Origin: Dipteris shenzhenensis
Lineage: Eukaryota > Polypodiophyta > Polypodiopsida > Gleicheniales
Strand: one strand, 5' to 3'
DNA length: 64,000 nucleotides
Assembly (NCBI GenBank): GCA_047967505.1
Contig: CM106539.1
Numbering within the stretch: position 1 is the stretch's first letter; each line of letters opens with the position of its first letter. Shown here piece after piece: positions 1-9,877 of this stretch. The notes below the pieces were generated by a model. It saw only the letters and a list, made by a program, of their open reading frames with translations. It had not been told where the DNA came from and ran no database searches. Made by a program: the position numbers and the translations under genes.

Positions 1-890
1 GGATTTAAAAATTTACCTCTCATTTTTGGAGGGCGTTGTTTGAGAATTTTGACACCAAGCTATAGATGTCTAGTGCATTTCATCTACAAATAGACAAACA
101 AACAAAAAGCTACAATCAACTAGCATTTGACGTGCTTAGGGCATATTGTCATGATACATAGAAAACACTTACTCATCGTATTGATCGCACACCATGCGAA
201 GTAGCTTTTAGTAAGCGGTTTTCAACACTTCTCACCAAGAGGATATCCCTCTCTTGAAACTAATAAGATGACAAAAACCATGGCAATGATTACGGAATTA
301 GTCAAAGACCACAACACCAAAGCACAAGCAGCATACACATGCCAAGCCAACAAGTCCAGACATTATGTTTGTTGGAAAGGTCACCTCCCCATCTATAACC
401 CCCCATAGTAGGAGAGCATGGGGGACGGAGAACTAGGGCAGGATGTGCCCAAGAGAAAAGGAAGAGAGGGGGCTGCTTCTGTAAAATATTGGTCCAATTG
501 TATTTAACACATGTTGGGAGAAATTAAATACCATGTTTTAAAAGGCTTGGTATGGTTGCTTTTTGCGATAAACAATTGTGCCTTAAAAAAGAGGATTAAA
601 GACATGCTCCTCAGCTCTATTGACCAAGCAAAGAAGACAATTACAGTGATGATACTCTTGAAGTCAATGCAATAGTAAGATTAATGGCAAGAGAAAATTA
701 AGGCATGATTGTTCAACATATTGTGATAAATATTCAAAATATGCAATGCCTAGAAAGAATATGCTATGTTTTGACTATATTTTAATTTGTGAACAATCAA
801 AATTGCTTTAAAAACATAGATTTATGCCATAAATTTTCAGAAACGTGACAAAATAAAGAGAAATGATTGATACCAAATAACTCTAGTGAC
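1..890. other. Non-coding stretch, no gene seen
   Basis: No open frame with recognisable protein content, no RNA gene and no clear repeat was seen. The sequence is AT-rich like the rest of the window and probably consists of old transposon debris, which is inference only. Confidence 0.5.
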
Positions 891-899
891 TATATTAGA

Positions 900-1110
900 A
901 TTGATGATTTGAAATGGTACTAAATGCAAAAGTGTCAAAGAGTTTTGGGATCTAGAATTAGATTTTGTGTTATTTGTTATGTCAGCCATAATCACAAAAG
1001 CCACAACTTAGTTATGGTGAGGCAAGAAACCAAGAGGCTAGACAATGTTGCATCAATGGACCTTAGAGGGTTGGGGTATAAGGATAATCCTAGGCCTAGG
1101 CAATAGAATA
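900..1110 (+). pseudogene. Possible gag zinc-knuckle relic
   Basis: A 60-codon open frame at 924-1106 contains CVICYVSHNHKSHNLVMV. The Cys/His spacing (C-x2-C, then H residues) loosely resembles a decayed retrotransposon gag zinc knuckle of CCHC type, with the last Cys missing. It is followed by a short Arg/Asn-rich tail and stops. It sits 1.5 kb upstream of a clearer gag relic on the same strand, but the order (knuckle before gag core) does not fit one collinear element. It could equally be chance. Confidence 0.2.
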
Positions 1111-2449
1111 GAGAGCAATGATAAGGCTAAAAGGGGCATAGCAGTCCTAAGGTCCATTATGGATACATGGCACTCAAAGTAGGCTCCATGTGGCAAGCAT
1201 TGGGTTCAGGGGAGGATTCAAGATACAGAGCTTTGAATGGTAGGAGGTTGAGACCTCACATGGGAAATTATGAAACTAGAGCGCACGAGACAAATCCACG
1301 GCTAGGTAGTAATGAATTATAAGCCCTCTTTGTCGGTTGCATCACATCTGCGTCACAGCTATAGGTTCACTCTAAGAAAATATGTTTCATAGCAACAACT
1401 GATTTGTGAAAGAAAATATCTCTAGTGGTTGCGCTTCTCGATAGCTTATAGACGCAAACCTTAGAGCAGGTTGAATCGATTTGAGTATTGCAGAATGGAT
1501 AGAGCAAATTAATCATTATAAAGCTAAGAAAAATTGACATAAAACTCCCAGTAAAAGCAACACAAAGAAATAAGGTTACGATACCATCACTAAACCTTTG
1601 AATGAATGGAATCGATAGTCCTTCCTATATTCGTTGCATCATGGTGATGAAGAATGAATTACATGTGACAGATAAAGATTTCATTTTCTTAGATATTGTT
1701 AGATAGAGAGATGAATATTGACAAATTGTGGGCTGATAGTGAATTGTGATTAGACAAATATTATCTATGCAGAAGCTCTAGATTATGACATTACTGACAG
1801 AAAACTCAGACTCATAATTTGAAGAAGCGCATATCATAACAAATCGGCAACATTTGAACGTCTTCTTTGCTAAGATAATTCATGTTTTTGAAGATATGCA
1901 ACAATAGAAACTTACAATTAGGGGAAGCATAGGATATTGGAAAGATATAAGGGAAGACTAGAAACAAATCAACCGAGATTTGAAAACACAAAAGCACCCT
2001 GACTTGATTGATGTAGAGCACCATAAAGCCACATCATATAAGGTTAAAAGAACCTTGTTTTAAAAAAAGAGATGTCATCTTATTAGTCCCCCTCTCTTTC
2101 CAAAGTTTCAAAGGTCCTAAGGTCCTACGTCTTTCCAAGTTCATGTCCTCACTTTTTAGTCTCGTCACCGTTTAAATGAAAGGATCAATTTTGGAGATCA
2201 AGCTCATGGATGAAGTGGTTTTAAATAGTGGGATTGAAAGCAAAGATTGCAAAGCAAAGGGTTCAAAGGCATTGAATTTTGTACTCGAAATTTATAAAAC
2301 AAGAGACCCAAATACAAAATATAGAAACATGGTTAGAGTTTATTAACGACTCATTAAACACTCTAATCAAAGTTATCTAATTCTCAAATCGGTAGCTCTT
2401 ATCACAAAATCACTAACTTCTCCAAGTCAAATTGAGAGGTCTACTTCAC

Positions 2450-2990
2450 AGCTTAAAGAAACCTTGAATACGCTTAATGACTCAAAGCCACCAATATACA
2501 ATGGAGAAGAAAAAGAAAGAAACAAGGATGCCATAAACACGTTCTTGCAACAGTGGCAAACTTCCATCAAATTAGGAATACGCCTTCCAAAAATGAAGTT
2601 GTGCAAGTCACTGTTTTCTTAGGGAACAAAGGGTAGATGAGTCTCAAGGAAACCGATAAAGTTCCAAAGTATTTGGATGAGTTTGATTACGCTTTCTTGA
2701 AAGAATTTTTACCTGGAAATAATCTAGAAAGGGCATGGGAAATATGGGATAATTGTTGTATGGGCATAAGCACTTTAGTCGACTACATAGCAAATCATAT
2801 GGAGATAGTCCTTAAGTTAAAGCGAGCATATGAATTTCAGAATTGCAGAGGTTTTGTGAGGTGTTTAAAAGACACCTACAAGATTGAGGTGAGAAGAACT
2901 TTGAGAAAGCCATCAAGTATGCTTAGATACATTACAATACCACGGGGAAATTTAGAGTTAAAACTCTAGAACAAACTAGTCCTATTTAAT
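2450..2990 (+). pseudogene. Ty3/gypsy gag relic
   Basis: The plus strand around 2490-2560 reads PPIYNGEEKERNKDAINTF, which fits the start of a retrotransposon gag core. The open frame at 2637-2969 continues with LKEFLPGNNLERAWEIWDNC and a region ending RGFVRCLKDTYKIEVRR, matching the general retrotrans_gag pattern (Trp-rich helix, then an R-G-[FL]-x(3)-[LF] segment before the C-terminal helix). The parts lie in different frames with stops between them, so it is dead. A protease relic follows at 3155, giving the expected gag-PR order. Confidence 0.55.
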
Positions 2991-3154
2991 AATTTTCTAA
3001 TCTAAAAAGAAAGAGGCAATTTGAGGAGGAGGTTTCTTAGGCACCACCAATAAAACCCTAAACACAAAGATACCCTCTTTTGCAAAGAGAGAATTTTTTA
3101 ATTTTGAGCAATGCAAGAATGAAATTATTTGCTTTAAATTTTTAGGCAAACATC

Positions 3155-3420
3155 ATGCTGTTTGGAAGTACCCTAGAAACAAACAGGTGGGAGACTCCAC
3201 AAAAACAAGTACACGTGGTGTTTGGTCTTCATGATTTGATGAGGATGCATGGAAACATTAAGGGGCAAAAAGTAAGAAGTATGGTCGATGATAGTGCCAC
3301 AGAAAATTTCTTAAACTATTCATTAGTTAAGAAATTGAAGTTACTTTAGAGTCAAAGTGCCCATAAATATGTTGTCTCTTTGGCAAAGGGTAGTGATAAA
3401 AAGGTTTCGGACACCATGAC
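3155..3420 (+). pseudogene. Ty3/gypsy retropepsin relic
   Basis: The 64-codon frame contains GNIKGQKVRSMVDDSATENF followed by LNYSLVKKLKLL. Retropepsins of plant Ty3 elements carry D-[ST]-G-A-[ST]-x-N-F followed by a Leu/Lys-rich helix. Here the catalytic triplet reads D-D-S-A-T, so the glycine after the catalytic Asp region is lost. After the stop at 3349 the frame continues with a plausible flap region (SLAKGSDKKVSDT). This is a dead protease domain belonging with the gag relic just upstream. No reverse transcriptase follows; similarity is lost after about 3450. Confidence 0.6.
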
Positions 3421-3449
3421 ACATAGTATAAGGAGGACATTTGTTGGCA

Positions 3450-4140
3450 TAAGACCCTTATGGGGCTATTGTGTAGGGATTTTAATGTGATGACTTTGGA
3501 CTAAGATTGCAAGGCGTGATTTGCTCAATAGTGTGGACACACGTCGTGGGGCTGGTTGGACAAAGTAGTAGGATTGGCTCTTGTATGCATAATGGAGAAT
3601 ACATAGCTAGCATGTGGACCTCTTGCACGCCCTTTGAATCACATGGTGGTTTGGTGTATTCTAGGAGCTCCCAGCGGTGACTATGGTGGCAACGAGGCTT
3701 GGAATATACGTGAAGGCGATCTATAGAATTATTTTTATCCAAGACCACGAGGCTTTGAGAGTATTCATTTATACTTTGTAATCCTTGAAATCTTTATTCA
3801 ACTTACTTCTCCATGAAACAAAGCTTTCCATCATGACGATAGGTTTTGACAATAGAGTTTTCTCCTTTTTTCTTCTTCAAGGAACTTGTACTAATTTTCA
3901 TCGTTCCTCAGGCTCACGAACAAAAGCAGACCAAAAACTCGAGTCGAGACAACAATACAACAAAATCCTCTCACAAGCCACTCAGATCTCAACTTTGATA
4001 CCACTGTTAGCTTTTAGACCCTTAATTCACAACCCGAATTTATTTACTACATAAAATGATGAGGCTTTTACATAAAGTGAAAATTGCAAATATCTAATGC
4101 TTATGCAAACCAAAGTTTCTCTTCACATGCTCTCAACTGC
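3450..4140 (-). mobile_element. Possible Copia LTR/PBS edge
   Basis: At 3993-4003 the plus strand reads ctttgatacca. Read on the minus strand this is TGGTATCAAAG, a common variant of the initiator-Met tRNA primer-binding site of plant Copia elements. One base further right a stretch starts tgttag, which would be the LTR terminus (TG...CA) of a minus-strand element. No second LTR and no gag were found nearby, so this may be only a fragment or a coincidence. Confidence 0.25.
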
Positions 4141-4907
4141 GCCACAGGTAAACGAGCCAATTCTCGATATTGCAAAAGACTTGATGTATAGTGTCTGCGC
4201 ATGCTATACAACCTTGTTGCAGATTACAAAGACTCCTTGATGAAAGACACTCTAATGAGCAACTGCTCAGGCCAGCAATCAAGCCTTCCAGAAAAGGAAC
4301 AGCACCAGATTGCCAATGTATACACTCCCAGGTCAAGGCTCTGGATAAACTTTCTTTCTCTGCAACGTCAAACATAAAACGAACATCTGTTTTGGAGCCA
4401 CCGCGTCTTCCCCTCCTTTGCCTTTCAATTTCTTATGCGTTCCTTTCGCGTTTCGAAACCCTATGGCTCCAGCATATTCTATCAATTGTTCCACCCTCCC
4501 TTGCATGAAATTTCAAATGATTTTGAGAGCTCAAAGCTTACCGGCCACCTCGCTTCCTACCAGTCGTCCTTCCCTTCGCTTTGATGTAGCATCACACCTT
4601 CTTCCCTTCCATTCTCAACATACACTGCAATTTTCTCGCATCCAAAAAGGCTTGGATGTCAGGATCCACAGAGCAATACCTACAACAGCATGTCTTTTTC
4701 CAAACCACCATTAGATAAGGCTTCACTATTGCTGGTGCTTTTGTAAGGTGAGGATGCTTCCATGTCTGCTCTACTTTCAACTGCCTATTCCTTCACTGCA
4801 TCCGTTGTTACAGGCCCGTAGTTCGCCACCACCACACCATTTGATCTCCCCGATTCTGTAGCAATAGCCAACACCACCATCAAGCACAAACAACAATGAT
4901 GAATCTC

Positions 4908-4954
<47 letters not shown>

Positions 4955-5500
4955 ATGTTCTCTTCTTGGCTTAGGTGGTAAATGAAAATCCATGTCATAA
5001 AAAATACCCATTAATTGAAACATGAATGGCATACAAATAGTGAAAGCCAATCTATGTAAAATTGAAGGTCGACTCTCGATACATCCCGTGTAGTATCCCG
5101 TAATCAAGATTGAGTGAGCCAAGCCAAGTGGTGCCCACGATGGAAGGCTGTAGTTTTATTTCTTGAAATCAAAAAACAAGGGGGCACGATTTGGGTGCCC
5201 GAAAGCATTGCCCCATTGAATATGTTCGTGGAAGCTTTGGAGAAAATCTATTAGAATTTATCGACAAAGGAGGTCTAAACTTAATAAATCCTTTGTTGAC
5301 AAAAGAGGTCTAAAGCCCTTTATGCTCTTCAATAAGAAGAAAAGATTAGGCACCTTATAATTTTTGTTCCTACCTGCATATACAACAAATATCCATCTCC
5401 AACCTTACTTGTAACTAACAAATGGCATCTTGTGGAGACAGCTTCGGAGGATCCAAAAAGACGCACAGAAAGCTCAAAGAGTAGTTCCGTATGAAGCTTG
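4140..5500. other. Non-coding stretch with CT microsatellite
   Basis: Several open frames of 60-105 codons overlap in different phases, but none shows domain content. The only clear structure is the (CT)n tract listed separately. Confidence 0.45.
4904..4952. repeat. (CT)n microsatellite
   Basis: An almost pure CT dinucleotide run of about 45 bp, perfect from 4911 to 4952. It generates the spurious (RE)n run in minus-strand frames. Confidence 0.95.
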
Positions 5501-5699
5501 CCTATGAGCTTGAGATTTAGAGCGGAATAAAAGCGTTTGACATTTAGGTTCGAATACAGTAGTCCGAAAAGGAATAAAAGTACTTTTATTTATGCTCGAG
5601 GGTCCATGTCGTGTTGCCATACATACGCAAACCCATCCCAAGCAGTACTAGCTAAAAGACTTTCTAACAGCAAACTCTGTGTGGTGGTCGCATCTAGCA

Positions 5700-6800
5700 A
5701 GTACTGCATCTTCAGGGACTCGATAATGCCACATGCATATCGTCATGTCGTATGAACAGGACGCTCCTCGGATTGTAGCTTGGCGATAGGATTAGTTTGG
5801 ACAGACCAGCAGAGCAAAAGGCGTAAGGAGGGATACTCAGACATCCAAACAGATCTGAGCGGAGGTAAAAAAGAGGGTGGGGCGGGACTGTGGAATCCGA
5901 GGAGCCTGGGTGGCTGGATGCTGCTCCCTCCCTCAGTGGATACTGCTCCACTGCTCCTTTTCTTGCAGACATGCACCTCCAACTTCTTCTTTTGCCGGTT
6001 GGCACCTCTCTAGGATCTATGATCTATCCCTGGCCTTTTTCGTCAGCAGCAGACGATTCACGGATCAGTGTTCCGGATTCAGCCTTCAGGAATTGCATTT
6101 TGCCTGCGGCCTCTCTGATTTTTTGTCTGAACCTCGGAACTGCCGCCACCGATTGATCGTAGCGTCGCTGAGAGAGGAGAGGTCCCCGGACTTGAAATCT
6201 TCAATGACCCACTGCCCGCCACCCACGACTTGACGCTACGGCCGCTTTGCTTTTCCTCATGCGTCGCCTCTCCTGATCAGCAATGGCCGCCTTGGTTGGA
6301 TGGACCCTTGCAAGCAGGAAACTGAAATCAAGCGTCGAGGACTGGATTCCGACGAGTAATCGGGAAACCCTGCGAGGGTGGGCGTCGTTGGACCAGGGGG
6401 GACAAGAATCCGAGAACTGAAAATGCGGTCGAAGTGTTCCGAGAGATGCAAAAGGTTTGCATGGCTGGCATGTGGCCTGTTGGCAGCCATGCAAACCGGT
6501 TGCGTGGATGCAGCCATGCAAACCTGTTGCCTGGATGCGAGGTGGCTGCTCTTCCGAATTCAAAGGAATTCTGAATTGATGCTATAATAGCCTGCCCCTT
6601 TTAGGGGCAGTGCTAATAAAATTCAAAGGTTTAAGAGGAGCAGTAATATTCAACAGACTTGCGTTGTATTCAAATAGAGGGGTTGTTCTCCGACGACGAG
6701 TAACATCGGATCTCGACAACCCAAAGAAAATGGGACATAGATCGCGCAAACATTATCGAACGAAGGACGTGGATTTCCAGCGGCGCAAGTCCGACCATAA
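5700..6800. other. GC-richer region upstream of kinase-like pseudogene
   Basis: Base composition rises clearly over about 5760-6560 compared with its surroundings, and many short frames overlap. No protein similarity is recognised in any frame. It may be the former promoter or 5' untranslated region of the pseudogene that starts at 6806. A short direct repeat of the form gcagccatgcaaac(c) occurs twice near 6483-6523. Confidence 0.35.
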
Positions 6801-6805
6801 GTCGG

Positions 6806-8191
6806 GTGGTGTTCACCCGTTCACAAGAAGACGTTTACGAGGATGTGGAGGCAATGATAGAGAGTGGCAATTTGGATTTGAGCGAGCTGATGAGAAGAGG
6901 ACGGAGGAAGCTTCAGGCCCTTCCAGGGAGAGATTCCAAGGGCTGTGTGCCGTCGCAGCTGACCTCGTTCGCAGTATGGCGTCAGTACCAACATGTACAG
7001 AATCCAACGTTTCTCTGTTATCGACCACCAAATACGGCACCTCCGCTCCCAGTCACTCTGCTGTTTAGCATCTTCAAGCGTTACACCAAAGAGGGCGTTG
7101 TCATGTCCTTTGCTATGGAATTTTGAAATGATGCATTTGTTGAGGATCACGATAACAATGTCGATGAGATGTGCCTGAAGCTGAAGAAATATTGTTCTGA
7201 AGCTTTTCGTATATATTCTGGGTACACTTTGGGTAATGGGATTCACATGGATGCAGCTGGTGCTCCTCTAGGTCAAGGGAACGATAACTTATACATGGAG
7301 TTTAAGGCAGATCCTGGTAAGTCTGGGGATCCTCATTTCCAGCTTTTGGATTATGTTTTACGGTTGGATGGACGACAGGCTACAAGACTTTATCAAACCT
7401 ATGGAACAGGGATTTGCATCTCAGGGCTTTTAGTCAAGGTGCTGGTGGTGACTGTAGTGGATGGGCAGGTTTGGGCTGAGCCAATTGAAATCTTTGAATG
7501 CTGTGGGCACTTTGAAGAGCTTCTAACCACTGCAAGGTTGTGGGCAGCTGTTCGGCATTTTGGGGCCAACTATGTGGCGACACCCAGATTCTTGTCACGA
7601 CCTGTGCCTTGGCCCCTTACAGGTTTTACTAATGTAGTTCAGCCGGACACGAAGAAGCTGGTTTTCACTTAACACCAATGATTCCGACGAGCCAGAACTG
7701 GCAAAGTTTGTGGAAACCTATAGTCCTAGTGCGCATAAAGCATAGAAACCATGCGCACCAGAACTTCGGAGCTTTCAGGAGCTCACTGGGGGCACGTGGA
7801 ATGTGGTGGTAATGGAATACCTCACTCAAGGAAGGGCTGGCACCCTGCTGCAGAAGTCATTAAAGATGCTCAGAATCTCCAGAATTCTGACCAGAACATC
7901 CAACAGATAAAGGATTGTTTGCAGCGCATGGCTGCAGCAGGCCACTCCACAGGGTTTGTACACGGCAATATGAGGCTATCAAATATTTTGTTGAGGCCCT
8001 GCACTGATGATAATCATCCACAGTATGAAGCCAAGCTTCTGGATTTCGACTGGTCAGGAAAAGCTGATGTGGCAGTGTATCCTCGAATTCCAAATCCAGA
8101 CATCGCATGGCCTGAAGGACTGGAGTTTAATGCCTTCATCAGAAAAGAGCACGATTTATGGTTTGTGGATCATTTTCTTGACCAGCTGTAA
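6806..8191 (+). pseudogene. Pseudogene of a kinase-like-fold protein
   Basis: The most likely start is the ATG at 6806 (MVFTRSQEDVYEDVEAMI). The frame is interrupted by TGA at 7124-7126, resumes in the same frame to TAA at 7670-7672, continues in the next frame (SDEPELAKFVETYSP, then WNVVVMEYLTQGRAGTLL) with an internal TAG, and returns to the original frame by about 7850, ending at 8189-8191. The C-terminal part has FVHGNMRLSNILLRP and KLLDFDWSGKADVAVYPRI. These correspond to the catalytic-loop and DFG regions of the protein-kinase-like superfamily, with HGN in place of HRD and DFD in place of DFG. Such atypical kinase-fold proteins exist in plants and fungi; their function is not known to me. 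One stop plus two compensating frameshifts make this copy non-functional. No introns are evident, so a retrocopy is possible. Confidence 0.65.
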
Positions 8192-8249
8192 AAGAGGACA
8201 ACAAAGTGAGTGCACCTATGGTGTAATGAGTTCCATTTTTGCATCATGA

Positions 8250-9780
8250 AAATTCTCCTCCATGATTCGTGGACATGGAAATGTATTGTGCATCAAGGAA
8301 TTGTTAGATCTTGTTGGTCCTTGGTTGCATTGGGTCTTAAGACATTGACACATGCTCATTTAGAGGGTTCATCAATCATGCGTTTTGTAAACGTACTTGT
8401 ACAGTTAATTACATAAGTGGATGATCAAAGCTCAACATTAATGTGCCCATTGTTTTTATTAGAGAGTAAGTAATTGTATGGCACAACATGTAAGTTATCT
8501 AGTCTAGCTCCATGGATATCAACTATTCTTCCATCATTATGCCCATCATTATGCCTTCTGTATGAAGGGTATCCTGGGTTGTCACCTCCTTGAAAGGTTT
8601 TGGATCTCTTGTTGCATTTTTCCATTTCTCATGCGTGGTGAGTTTGGGTTAATGCTCCACATGGCGATGCATTAGTGTTCCACAATTGTCATCTAGGAGG
8701 GCGTTTGCATGTGACTTAGCAATATTACTTCTACCCTAGTCCTACACCAGCTAGGACTAGCCTCAAGTCATGGGTGGTCTACCTTAGGCCCTATGGTCTA
8801 GCCCACCACTCTAGGAACCTATTAATTATCCTAGCCACTAAATCAACCAAGGGTGAACCCATGAACTAAATCGATAGTCTATTTATTACTCACTTTTCCA
8901 ATGCTCTCCCTTAATGAAGAATGGATTTGGTTTGACACCATTATGTGAAAAACCTTTGCTTGCTTACATTGCAATAGGTTGGATTAGGACATCTACTACT
9001 TGAGCCTTTGTCAGACGGCAAAATTAAGTCATTTCATTGCTCATTCTACAAAATAATGTAGGGGGAAAATATTAGAATTTTGGATAGCATGATAAGAGAA
9101 ACAAGAATTTAAGAAATTAGCTACTTTCCAATGGCATTCTTTAGGATTTCCGAGACATTAGCCTAAATTCAAAGCTGAAGCAATATCTAGAATTGGATTT
9201 TGGGCAAGGCATCTAGCCCAATCATATCAATATACCTTAATAGTTTTAGATGATGGCTTCTCATATATTCAATTCCACGAGTGAACATATATAATAAATC
9301 CCCTAGCTGCTTTCCAATGGCTTTCATTAGGACTTGACATATAACAAGATACTACATTCGTTGGTAAAGTTTTGTTCAAAGTAGTTGCCTGCATAAGATT
9401 TCATCAACTCTACGACTATCCTCATTTTGTGATATTTTTCCACCTGGATTCATTAGAGTATTTATTGGTTTACAATGCTTCATTCTAAATCTCTCAATGA
9501 TTACCCTTTGCATATTAAGTTTGAGATCTAAACGCTTTGCCATTGCCTCTCTAGACCGAATGCCTCAAACAAAACAAGTTCAATAATATCAAAGCCTTGT
9601 TCAAGCTTTCTTTGACCCAATTAGTAATGTTTTGTTGTTTCAACAATATGTATATATCACCTATCATTATACTCTATGCAAAGATTATAACAGGCTAACT
9701 TCTGTTAAATCCTCTCTCTTAAGGTTGTTTACCTATCTTTGGATACAAAGAATGAGCATTGAGGTGTTTGCTTTAATCCA
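8250..9780. other. Non-coding stretch
   Basis: No gene is recognised. A diverged direct repeat around a core of the form gctRctttccaatggc is seen near 9119 and 9307. The right end lies just downstream of the PPR gene and may hold its 3' untranslated region (minus strand). Confidence 0.45.
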
Positions 9781-9785
9781 TACAA

Positions 9786-9851
9786 AAGCCACCATCTGGG
9801 TTCTGACAGATATGACACAAGCCACCATCTGGGTTCTGACAGATATTACAC
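9786..9851. repeat. 33-bp tandem duplication in PPR 3' flank
   Basis: Two adjacent 33-bp units (9786-9818 and 9819-9851), both starting aagccaccatctgggttctg, differ by only a base or two. They lie 27 bp beyond the stop codon of the minus-strand PPR gene, so probably within its 3' untranslated region. Confidence 0.85.
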
Positions 9852-9877
9852 AAGCCCTTTCTCCTTCATAAATGAGC

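Noticed and set aside
5535-5570. ggttcgaata, resembling a tRNA TpsiC arm/B box
   Set aside because: No A box, acceptor stem or anticodon arm at the right distance upstream.
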